Below are positions 1 to 7,666 of a DNA stretch of 21,386 bases, in pieces. A program made the translations under genes and the position numbers. Below the pieces are notes generated by a model that was not told the DNA's origin, did no database searches, and saw only the letters and a program-made list of their open reading frames with translations. Source of the stretch: Gracilaria domingensis (lineage: Eukaryota; Rhodophyta; Florideophyceae; Gracilariales; Gracilariaceae); NCBI GenBank assembly GCA_022539475.1, contig VCMS01000516.1:1-21386 (forward strand), written 5' to 3'. Positions within the stretch are counted from its first letter, which is position 1. Each line of letters begins with the position of its first letter.

Positions 1-121
1 GCGCGCACGTCACATCGACGACGCACGCTCTGCGGCCGCGAGACAGCCGGCGCGTAGTGCGCTCGCGCACGGGATGCCGCCCTCCGCGCTCAGCGAGGCG
101 CTTCAGCTCGAACACCCTGCG
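1..121. other. GC-rich left flank of the giant inverted repeat
   Basis: This short stretch is GC-rich and resembles the sequence on the far side of the element (beyond 11365), not the arm it abuts. It has no counterpart at the right end of the inverted repeat, so it is read as host DNA outside the element. A + strand frame is open here (about residues GMPPSALSEALQLEHPAY at its end) and runs into the element at 122. It could be the end of an interrupted host exon, but it is too short to identify. No target-site duplication matching the sequence after 11304 or 11365 could be seen. Confidence 0.5.
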
Positions 122-193
122 TACGTTTTGGCTGGCGTTGCGTGCGGTGTGTGTTTTTAGGAGGTTGTGGAGCTACCAGAATGAGGCGAAAAC

Positions 194-500
194 GTGCCCG
201 GGTGGATGGTCGGTCGTGTTAGGGTAGGTACCACTAACACGAGCCGGACCCCCCCGCCCGCGGGCATACCCATCGTACTTTTTCAAAAAATCGCAAAAGT
301 GCCCGAGGGCGGTGGGGGTCCGGTCGTCGTTAGGGTACTACTACAAGACCGACCCCCCCCGCCCGCAGGCATGAAAAAGCACATTTTTAGAAAACCGCCA
401 AAACGTGGCCCGCGGACGGGGGGGTCCGGTTTGTGTTAGGGTAGCCTACCCTCCCACCAACCGACCCCCCCCCCACGCCCACGCGCACGTTTCTGGCCAT
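194..500. repeat. Left terminal array of three worn hairpins with a TTAGGG core
   Basis: Three imperfect palindromes lie at about 194-270, 299-372 and 408-495, spaced about 107-110 bp. Each is built as GCCCG..GGGC, a run of G, a GTCCGGT-like block, GTGTTAGGGTA, then the inverted half ending in C-run and GCCCGCGGGC. The spacers contain a TTTTT..AAAAA tract and GGCAAAACGT-like ends. They mirror the right-end array but carry many substitutions (for example GTCGTTAGGGTACTACTACAAG), so stems are interrupted. By analogy with subterminal repeats of CACTA-type elements they could be transposase-binding sites; that is inference. Confidence 0.8.
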
Positions 501-1479
501 ATTTTGGCACCATGAGAGACCTCCAAAACACCTTCCTCCACCTTCCCGCATCATTACGGGTGCACCTGCCCGCCAACTCGTGAACGCTGCGGCCACGTGG
601 ATTGGCGGAGGTAAAAGAGCTGTAAACAACGCCGCTTACATCAATGAGAGTAATATCTCGAGTATTATAGCTCTTAAAAAGCATACAAAACAATACGAGA
701 GCGCAGTGATTAATGCATAAAGTCTAAATCTCACTACAACCACCTGTTCACAGACAAATTTTAAAACGTTTTGCAGCGTTTCAAACGCTCCCAAAACACA
801 GTTTGTGCAATTACTCACAGTTTTTTTGTTGCAAGCACAATATCATTCATTACGACAAGACTAACTACGTTTCGTACCAAATGATGCTCATCTATGTAAA
901 AAAAACTCACGAACATGTGTTTTGCTCAAGTTTGTAACTTATTGACAACTAACTATTTACACTGCTCAGAGCAACACGGTGACGAACTACGAAAGCGCTT
1001 CAACACTCTCACCACGAAGTGGGTAATGCGCCGGGATGAGAAGCAGACAAACAGAGTGATGACAGTAGGTAGCTACTTAAAATACTCGCACTCTTGTTTT
1101 CGTGAAGATACAAATTCACCGAATTGATGTTAGCAGTGAGGTAATATCGTCTAGCATGAAGCCCATCGGCTTCTGGCTTTTTCGCTAATACGAAATTTAA
1201 TTGTTCGTTCTGACGGGCTGGTAACAGCAAAGAAGGCCTTCAACGATCATAGAATCCCTGAATTATAGTGGGTAGTGGATTTCTCTGCGACCCTAAAAGA
1301 ACCAAATGGGAGTTTTGATCAGCTAACTACTACATGATCCGTCAAAGGTTTAGAGAACGGGGGCTGTAGCAGCTCCTATATGCTAAATTCATATCAGTAT
1401 AAAACTCTATCGGAGAAAAAACGCACCAGAGTGGTAGTTGAAGCAAACATTGGTAGTTATGAAAACCCTTCAGCCCGGC
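501..1479. other. Outer non-coding part of the left arm
   Basis: This AT-richer arm sequence lies between the terminal hairpins and the decayed transposase end. It matches the right arm about 9960-10930 in inverse orientation, at visibly lower identity than the transposase region. Short open frames here (for example 636-818 minus, 915-1127 plus) are not kept in the other arm and show no domain. I see no convincing gene; subterminal transposon sequence is the likeliest description. Confidence 0.6.
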
Positions 1480-2664
1480 ATCGCTGGGCTTGGTGCACAT
1501 GAACCTTAGTTCCAATATTGAACTCTATCGTTGCCTCTCGTAAAGGCCTGTCAGCAACAATACAGAGAAGATATAAATCGGCGTGTTGTGGAGATACCGT
1601 AAATGCTGCCAAAGGTGTTAGTTCTTCTTCTGTTAAGAGCCGTTATAAAATTCAGAGTTCACTTCCAGAGCTATGAATTGCTGCGACTACGTTGTCGAGC
1701 AGCATTTGGAGGCTTCAATCTGCACCGAAGAGAGAAATAGAGCTTTCATTACATCATGGCCTACTAATGCACCTATAATTATTCCAAGCACGTCCGAGTA
1801 CTGAGAGAAAATTTTTCTGATTGGGGCCGTGTCCTGCGCTCCCCATCAGATTTCAAGAATTCCATCATAAAAGGAAAATATGTCAATGTCTTTGTATGCT
1901 TTGGCCTCCATCATTCAAAGGAGATCTGCCTTGGTGAAGGTTCATTCAGTAACCTGCCTTTCTTCGTCGTGGACAAATCTAAAGGCAAACTTCTGACAGA
2001 AAGTTGCATTGCATGGAAGATAGATTTGCGTTTGTAAAGTTCTGGATTTGAGTACGTATCGTTCGAAATGAACGTGACGCGGATCATCCGCTCTAAGCAC
2101 TGCAATAGAAACATGATGATTCTATTGCAGTGCTTAGGGTCTCTGACTACAGTCTCTCGATTTCTGGAATATTAATCAGTTTCAATATGCCGAGATGCAA
2201 GTTGCGTAACTGTTCGAAGCGAGCTCTCCTTGTTTCGAACAGACTGCATAGAAATAACCCTGGATGAATCTTACGGTCAAGGCGATTTTGATGGACGAGA
2301 GAATGAGAGATATGGAATTGGAACGCATGAAAATATCCGACTTGGATCTCGTCTCCCGTGTACGACGTAAGTTTGTTTCTCCTTCGCCTTTCTTTGCATA
2401 TTCGAGAATAACTGAGTATGTCTTTCTGACGCTTTTAGTGTGGTTTTGGGAGAGTCCAGTGAATGACGTAAGAACATTACGCCTAAAGATGAGGGAGGGG
2501 CTTTGCATCTATGACAAGGGCTTTCCGTTTGGCTCCTATGAAGAGTAGACAGAATGTACTTAGCCTCAGAATATCGGCACAAAAACTTGCTGAGGATGGC
2601 ACACTCGATATACTGCGTCTTCGCCGATGAACTGAAAACCTTTCTGCATTAGATGTATAATTTG
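1480..2664 (-). pseudogene. Decayed 3' half of the left-arm transposase
   Basis: Coding potential continues past the stop of the 2665-3783 frame, in pieces of changing frame. At 2277-2582 a minus-strand frame carries SEAKYILSTL followed by PCHRC and PPSSLG. This fits the DYPE...C-x2-C segment that follows the first catalytic Asp in Plavaka-like transposases (established family layout, recalled from general knowledge). At 2182-2508 a second frame holds a block also conserved in the right arm (SVRKTYSVILEYAKK). At about 1920-1700 a minus-strand frame reads ILEI-stop-WGAQDTAPIRKIF then GALVGHDVMKALF. Near 1620-1480 another open stretch follows. Together with the N-terminal part this gives a gene of about 2.3 kb, plausible for a full transposase. 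Several stops and frameshifts make it non-functional. Confidence 0.65.
2093..2137. repeat. Hairpin unique to the left arm (16-bp perfect stem)
   Basis: Bases 2093-2108 (CTAAGCACTGCAATAG) are exactly inverted at 2122-2137, with a 13-nt loop. The right arm at about 9310-9345 has one copy of this sequence and no hairpin, so the second copy arose here as a local inverted duplication. Confidence 0.9.
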
Positions 2665-3783
2665 CTACAGGACTTGACGAAGAGATTCTTGAAGGATGTG
2701 CATCCTGGAATCGCGTAGAGACTTGCTAGAAACGAATGGCATTGCGTCTGCTTCAGATGCGAAAACCTGTACCAGTGTTGTAGGAAAGTATGCCACTACT
2801 GTGAGGTCATCACGGATGCGCTTACGGCGTAGCTCGTCGGAGAAGTTGAGAAATATGAGGTGAAGAGTACAGGCGGTAACCGATGTTTGCTTTAGAGTTG
2901 TTGAAGACTTATCGGTGTATACATGCAGAATACCTACGAAAGATTCACTGTAACTTATTTCTTGGGAGTACCACACTATTCTACTATCCAAAGAGCCCAT
3001 GACCATTTCCTTAAGTTTCGAGGTGGCGTCTCTTGCGAGAGAGCCGGACATGGGGTGAGATATTTTCGTGGAGTGGGTCTGAGGTATAGGGTGGAAGAAT
3101 GTGTTTTCGTTGTTAGCCAACTGGAGCTGTTTCACAAGTGTCTGAACGGGGTCTCTCGTGTAGAGGGTGGCGCTGAACTTACATCCTTCTGGCGAGACAG
3201 TTCTTCGATTGAAACCGTCTTTTGAGGCGTATCGTTCGAAAATGGCGTTCTTCAGTTCTGTACAGCGCTTAGAACTTGTTATGGTCTCGTTGAATCGCTT
3301 TTGCGAGAATCGCGGGTCCCGAAGTAGCCCAATTAGCTCGTCTGCTTCACGATGACCAACGTTGGAAGCTACTGAAGCCAGACAAACCGTGAGATAACCC
3401 ATATGCAAATCACCGAGGGCCTCCTCAGAAGGCACTGGGCGTGGACTGCTTCCGTGTTCTCGCTCTAATGCCGCCGGACCCGGGGAAGGAGAAACACAAT
3501 GCGAAGTGTCCGGAATGAGAGGGGCGCACGGAGTGGGGTCGACGATGTCCTCGGACACCGGAGGCTCGGGAAGGCGACAAGGGGCAGTGACCGTTTCGGA
3601 AGATGCGGGCGCGGGCGCGGAAAGCTTGAGACGCTTGCTTCTCCAAATGGGCCGCCTATTTTCATCTTCCAGCGCTGCTTTCAGACGAAACGGGCAACGG
3701 TTAACATGCTGTTGAAGAGATAGCACTCCTCGGCGAGTAACGAACGGGCACCCACGCTTCTTATGTGTACAGTAGTAGATCAT
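2665..3783 (-). CDS. Plavaka/KDZ-like transposase, N-terminal half (left arm)
   Basis: The frame encodes 372 residues starting from an ATG that is conserved in the other arm. A C2HC zinc finger sits at the N-terminus (C5, C12, H26, C30: C-x6-C-x13-H-x3-C), followed by a basic stretch at 43-55 (RRPIWRSKRLKLS) that looks like a nuclear signal. A Ser/Pro-rich linker spans about 55-120 and a folded region starts at about 121. W271-Y272 precedes the segment FVGILHVYTDKSSTTL, whose D291 fits the first catalytic Asp of the Plavaka group; LHLIFLNFSDELRRK and VVAYFP follow, also typical of that group. Family assignment is from pattern recognition. The frame ends at TAG after residue 372, well short of the usual length of such transposases; the rest is decayed downstream. 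It could still make a DNA-binding fragment. A pyrimidine-rich leader precedes the ATG. Confidence 0.8.
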   Translation of the reverse strand: MIYYCTHKKRGCPFVTRRGVLSLQQHVNRCPFRLKAALEDENRRPIWRSKRLKLSAPAPASSETVTAPCRLPEPPVSEDIVDPTPCAPLIPDTSHCVSPSPGPAALEREHGSSPRPVPSEEALGDLHMGYLTVCLASVASNVGHREADELIGLLRDPRFSQKRFNETITSSKRCTELKNAIFERYASKDGFNRRTVSPEGCKFSATLYTRDPVQTLVKQLQLANNENTFFHPIPQTHSTKISHPMSGSLARDATSKLKEMVMGSLDSRIVWYSQEISYSESFVGILHVYTDKSSTTLKQTSVTACTLHLIFLNFSDELRRKRIRDDLTVVAYFPTTLVQVFASEADAMPFVSSKSLRDSRMHILQESLRQVL

Positions 3784-4114
3784 GGGAAGAAGAAATGAAG
3801 GAGTAACGACGACAAAGACGGCAAAAGAAGGTCATTGGAGGGGAGAAGGAGGTCAGGCGACAGTCAAGATCGACGTCAAGCTGAGAATGGAGAATATAAT
3901 TTGAGTTTAAATCACGTGCTTTCGTTCACAAAGGAACGTAGGTACACGTCGACCTCAACACAAGGGTGTACTTCTCGTATTATCTACCACTGGTTATAAA
4001 CCTGAGGTTTCGCAACGTTGTACGCTGTACACCTGTCCAATCTCGCACAGAAAAATAAATCTCTTCCCTCCGCCGCCGCCGCCGCGCCTCCGCCGTCCGA
4101 CCTATCGTTACCGT

Positions 4115-4190
4115 CGTGATCCGTGCCATCCACATCTCGCGTTCTACTCCGCCGGAGTAGAACGCGAGGATGTGGATGGCACGGATCACG
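4115..4190. repeat. 76-bp near-perfect palindrome upstream of left transposase
   Basis: The sequence CGTGATCCGTGCCATCCACA... is mirrored about position 4152 with one single-base length difference and essentially no loop. The half nearest the transposase has a counterpart in the right arm (7302-7337), but the second half does not, so this too looks like a local inverted duplication. It lies about 330 bp upstream of the transposase ATG and could form a hairpin in DNA or in a 5' leader RNA. Confidence 0.9.
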
Positions 4191-4214
4191 AGCGGCGCTC
4201 CGTCGTACCTTTCT

Positions 4215-4305
4215 CCGCCCTCGCACTCGCTACGAAGTAGAGTGCGGGGAAGAGAATGAGGTACGCTTCATGTCCGCCTAATGAACGCCTCCATAAAGCG
4301 GACAT
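4215..4305. repeat. Two further imperfect hairpins upstream of left transposase
   Basis: The first hairpin pairs GTACC at 4215 with GGTAC near 4264, with internal mismatches and a shared CGCACTC/GAGTGCG block. The second pairs ATGTCCGC (4270-4277) with GCGGACAT (4298-4305) around a CGCCTCCATAAAG loop. The right arm has a different, longer hairpin in this same place (7223-7297). Confidence 0.75.
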
Positions 4306-4499
4306 CATCCGTATCTCACGGATGTATTCCGTGCAGTCTTTCCGTGCAATCTTTTCGTACGTGCTTCCATATTCTTCTACGTATCTTTGTTCTAAACTAA
4401 CCAATCCTCACCACGTCTCTTCGCGCTCTGCGACATGTACATGGCAGGAAATAAGCTTTGGGTTACTTTCGCGAGTTACTAGGTCCCTCGACTTCTCTA

Positions 4500-5290
4500 G
4501 CGCATCGTTTCTGTTTTGCTTTATCAATGGTACGTTCCATCGCATTTCAAATGTATCCAACGGAGCATTGACTAACTTGATCTTGAAAGAGGAAATGGAA
4601 TTGGTCGTTTACCTGCCTCATTGTTCGGGATAGGCGATTCTGGTACTTGGTTGGGACATAGGCTGCATTCTCGTTTATCGCATCTTGCGGTATGTTTACT
4701 GCATGGGCATTCTTGGTGTCGTTGCTTGTGAGTTCTCGCTTCGACACCTTTCGCGTTTTACGATGAATGGATTGCTGGTAATCTAACCGATCCCTTTTCT
4801 TCTTCTTCTTCCTTTTGCGATTTACTAGGTCTGTCGACTTTTCTAGGGCAACGTTTCTGTTTTGCACTATCAATGGTACGTTCCATCGCATTTCAAATGT
4901 ATCCAATGGAGCATTGACTAACTTATGGATACTTTCTGCTTACGTATACAGGTAAATGACTTTTGATGCGGACGTTGCTCACGAGTTGCAGGTGCACGTT
5001 TTTAGGGGGAATTGCGGTATGTTTGCTGCATGGGCATTCTTGGTGTCGTTGCTCGGGAGTTCTCGCTTCGACACCTTTCGCGTTTTACGATGAATGGATT
5101 GCTGGTAATCTAACCGATCCCTTTCCTTCTTCTTCTTCCTATTGCGGCTTACTAGGTCCCTCGAATTTTCTAGCGCAACGTTTCTGTTTTAGTTTATCAA
5201 TGGTACGTTCCATCGCATTTCAAATTTATCCAACGGAGCATTGACTAACTTATGGATACTTTCTGCTTGCGCATACAGGTAAATGACTTT
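4500..5290. repeat. Tandem units of about 0.33 kb, left arm
   Basis: Two and a part direct copies of a unit are present. Landmarks are ATGGTACGTTCCATCGCATTT (near 4529, 4873 and 5201), GGAGCATTGACTAACTTATGG, TTTCTGCTT..GCATACAGGTAAATGAC (4949 and 5276) and TTCTTCTTCTTCCT. The copy nearest the transposase is rearranged at 4579-4615. The same units occur inverted in the right arm at 6140-6860, so the array existed before the arms were formed or was copied with them. Confidence 0.8.
4547..4906 (-). CDS. Lys/Arg-rich hypothetical frame in the left tandem units
   Basis: This is a minus-strand open frame of up to 119 residues; the first ATG is at MRWNVPL, a few residues in. It carries NVPLI-QNRNVALEKS, then a very basic run RKRKKKKKRDRLDYQ, then KNAHAVNIPQDAINENAAYVPTKYQNRLSRT. 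The same peptide appears in right-arm units at 6190-6420, 6596-6793 and 6721-6903, with frameshifts between copies. Repeated appearance in an open state hints at a former accessory protein or exon. Similarity is also forced by DNA-level repetition, so coding status is uncertain. No family is recognised. The last 24 residues come from the inverted segment at 4579-4615. Confidence 0.3.
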   Translation of the reverse strand: MDTFEMRWNVPLIVQNRNVALEKSTDLVNRKRKKKKKRDRLDYQQSIHRKTRKVSKRELTSNDTKNAHAVNIPQDAINENAAYVPTKYQNRLSRTMRQVNDQFHFLFQDQVSQCSVGYI

Positions 5291-5324
5291 TGATGCGTAC
5301 GTAGCTCACGAGTTACAGGTGCAG

Positions 5325-5410
5325 GTTCCTCAAGTAGGGAACCATGCATCTGGGTATGGTTCCCTACATGAGGAACGGAGAGGATGAGGCGCTTCGCGCC
5401 TCATCCTCTC
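5325..5410. repeat. Two centre hairpins, left arm
   Basis: Hairpin one (5325-5376) pairs GTTCCTCAAGTAGGGAACCAT with its inverse (21-bp stem, one mismatch, 10-nt loop). Hairpin two (5378-5410) pairs GAGAGGATGAGGCGC with its exact inverse around a TTC loop. Both are present in mirror order in the right arm. Confidence 0.95.
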
Positions 5411-5513
5411 GGAGTGCGTATGTGTTCTACCGATACTGCAATTTGGTGCAGGTGCCCTCTGCGGCATCTACCGCAGATTGCGCCTACACCCGCTTCATCA
5501 TGGGGAAATGGTA

Positions 5514-5909
5514 CATGCAATATAGCGAAGTAGTGGTTAGCAAAAGCGGTCGATAGAAGAATAGATACGAATAAAACAGTATGATTTCATAATAGACATC
5601 ATCTGTACTAGCAGCAGTATTCCATGCGTTGCAGGGTATCATTCCGCAGAAGGTATCGTGTAATGTGCACCTTAATGGAAACTGAACCTAGACTTCGCGA
5701 AATACCGTTCAGGTAGCCCTCGACTAAAGAACTAGCACGAGTGGAAAACCCACCAGTATTTACTGCACAGCGATTCTGGACGACCCAAGCAATTATCTTC
5801 AAATTTTGAAATAATTGATCTCGATATTTTTTCAAAAAATTTACTGGACGACCCTTGCCACTTTCTGGACGACCCTCGCCAAAAACTAGCATCTGCAAGA
5901 GACAGACGA
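5514..5909. other. Central unique spacer between the arms
   Basis: This 396-bp stretch has no inverted partner and would form the loop if the two arms paired. It carries three direct copies of a 12-mer, (t/a)CTGGACGACCC, at 5775-5786, 5843-5854 and 5864-5875. The last two are followed by similar bases (TTGCCA and TCGCCA). An AT-rich run with TTTTTTCAAAAAATTT lies at about 5826-5842. A minus-strand frame runs through it (5608-6039), but it also crosses the arm hairpins and shows no recognisable domain, so no gene is called. Confidence 0.7.
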
Positions 5910-6012
5910 TACCATTTCCCCATGATGAAGCGGGTGTAGGCGCAATCTGCGGCAGATTCCGCAGAGGGCACCTCCACCATAGTGCGGTATCGGTAGAACA
6001 AATACGCACCTC

Positions 6013-6098
6013 GAGAGGATGAGGCGCGAAGCGCCTCATCCTCTCCGTTCCTCATGTAGGGAACCATGCCTAGATGCATGGTTCCCTACTTGAGGAAC
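6013..6098. repeat. Two centre hairpins, right arm
   Basis: These mirror 5325-5410: GAGAGGATGAGGCGC is paired around a GAA loop at 6013-6045, and GTTCCTCATGTAGGGAACCAT is paired at 6047-6098. Each hairpin is therefore a palindrome nested inside the larger palindrome. Confidence 0.95.
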
Positions 6099-6139
6099 CT
6101 GCACCTGCAACTCGTGAGCTACGTCCGCATCAAAATCCG

Positions 6140-6860
6140 TTTACCTCTATACGCAAGCAGAAAGTATTCATAAGTTAGTCAAAGATCCGTTGGATACATT
6201 TGAAATGCGATGGAACGTACCATTGATAAAACAAAACAGAAACGTTGCGCTAGAAAAGTCGAGGGACCTAGTAACTCGCAAAAGGAAGAAGAAGAAGGAT
6301 AGGGATCGGTTAGATTACCAGCCCACCATCATCGTAAAGCGCGAAAGGTGTCGAAGCGAGAACTCACAAGCAAGGACACCAAGAATGCCCATGCAGCAAA
6401 CATACCGCGAGATGCCATAAACGAAAGAGCAGCCTATGTCCCAACCAAGAACCAGAATCGCCTATCCCGAACAGTCAGACATCGATCTTGAGAGACGAAA
6501 TGAAATTGGTCGTTTACCTGTATACGCAAGCAGAGAGTATCCATAAGTTAGTCAATGCTCCGTTGGGTACATTTGAAATGCGATAGAACGTACCATTGAT
6601 GAAACAGAACAGAAACGTTGCGCTAGAAAAGTCGAAGGACCTAGTAACTCGCAAAAGGAAGAAGAAGAAGGAAAGGGATCGGTTAGATTACCAGCCCACC
6701 ATCATCGTAAAGCGCGAAAGGTGTCGAAGCGAGAACTCACAAGCAAGGACACCAAGAATGCCCATGCAGCAAACATACCGCAAGATGCGATAAACGAGAA
6801 AGCAGCCTATGTCCCAACCAAGTACCAGAATCGTCTATCCCGAACAGTCAGAGATCCAAG
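6140..6860. repeat. Two tandem units of about 373 bp, right arm
   Basis: Unit starts are marked by TTTACCT(C/G)TATACGCAAGCAG at 6140 and 6513, giving a 373-bp period. Shared landmarks are TTTGAAATGCGAT, AACAGAAACGTTGCGCTAGA, the GAAGAAGAAGAAGG run, and CCTATCCCGAACAGTCAGA near the end of each unit. They correspond in inverse orientation to 4500-5290. Confidence 0.85.
6190..6420 (+). CDS. Lys/Arg-rich hypothetical frame in the right tandem units
   Basis: This is a 76-residue frame (first ATG at MRWNVPL) with NVPLIKQNRNVALEKS and RKRKKKKDRDRLDYQ. It lacks the C-terminal KNAHA...NRLSRT part in frame because of a frameshift; that part is open in the next unit at 6721-6903. A second copy of the N-terminal part lies at 6596-6793. 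Whether any of these is translated is unknown. The basic character would suit a nucleic-acid-binding tail, but this is inference and no family is recognised. Confidence 0.25.
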   Translation: MDTFEMRWNVPLIKQNRNVALEKSRDLVTRKRKKKKDRDRLDYQPTIIVKRERCRSENSQARTPRMPMQQTYREMP

Positions 6861-6884
6861 ATCGCCAAGAAACCAACTTGGTTT

Positions 6885-6969
6885 GTTGCGCTATAGGCTC
6901 TAGCTTCTCGCGTCTTGCGCTACTTTTGAAAAGTAGCGCAAGAGGCGAAACTAGAGCCTATGGCGCAAC
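6885..6969. repeat. Hairpin unique to the right arm (about 40-bp stem)
   Basis: The sequence GTTGCGCTATAGGCTCTAG...CTTGCGCTACTTTT folds on GAAAAGTAGCGCAAG...CTAGAGCCTATGGCGCAAC, with only a few mismatches or single-base gaps and almost no loop. The left arm lacks this stretch. Confidence 0.9.
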
Positions 6970-7222
6970 GAAATGAACCATTGGTCGCGTACTTACAGTC
7001 GTCTCTTTGGGTTACCAGGTTCCCGTTTTCACCCTTCAACTCGTTCTATATCTTGAGCAAATAGAAGAAGTTGAGGGTGATTAGCTTATTTCCTGCCGTT
7101 TGCATGTCGCAGAGCGCGAAGAAACGTGGTGAGGATTGGTTAGTTTAGAGCAAAGATACGTGGAGAGATATGGAAGAACGTACGAATAGACTGCACGGAA
7201 TACATCCGTGAGATACGGATGA

Positions 7223-7297
7223 CTCCGTCCTTCTTTTTTCCGCCCTCTACTTTAAGGAGCCTCCATAAAGTAGAGGGAGGAAAAAAGAAGGACGGAG
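7223..7297. repeat. 31-bp-stem hairpin upstream of right transposase
   Basis: The 31 bases from CTCCGTCCTTCTTTTTTCC at 7223 are inverted at 7267-7297 with one mismatch, around a loop containing AGGAGCCTCCAT. It occupies the same site as the different hairpins at 4215-4305 in the left arm and lies about 370 bp upstream of the transposase ATG. Confidence 0.9.
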
Positions 7298-7666
7298 CGG
7301 AGTATAACGCGAGGATGTGGATGGCACGGATCACGACGGTGACGGAAGGTCGGACGTCGGAGGCGCGGCGGCGGCGGCGGAAGGAAGAGATTTATTTTTC
7401 TGTGCGAGATTGGACAGGTGTACAGCTTACAACGTTGGAAAACCACAGGTTTATAACCAGTGGTAGATATTACGAGAAGTACACCCTTGTGTTGAGGTCG
7501 ACGTGTACCTACGTTCCTTTTTGAACGAAAGCACGTGATTTAAACTCAAAATATATTCTCCGTTCTCAGCATGACGTCGATCTTGACTGTCGCTCGACCT
7601 CCTTCTCCCTTCGGACGACCTTCCCTTGAAGTCTTTGTCGTCGTTTCTCGTTCATTTCTTCTTCCC

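Larger units (their letters stand above)
122..5513. repeat. Left arm of an 11.2-kb inverted repeat (palindromic transposon)
   Basis: This is the left arm of a two-arm inverted repeat. Bases 122-160 (TACGTTTTGGCTGG...) are the reverse complement of 11270-11304, and 5495-5513 is the reverse complement of 5910-5930. Matching continues through every block between: terminal hairpins, transposase, tandem units and centre hairpins. The arm is 5392 bp against 5395 bp for the right arm. Divergence is uneven: the transposase N-terminal half is close to the other copy, while the outer 1.5 kb is clearly more diverged and needs gaps. The coding direction is outward (minus strand here). Boundaries are by eye and could be off by several bases. 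Confidence 0.9.

Noticed and set aside
7571..7666. An upstream start giving a 422-residue right-arm transposase
   Set aside because: The left arm has no matching start and the extra residues are not conserved; the ATG at 7667 aligns with the left-arm ATG.
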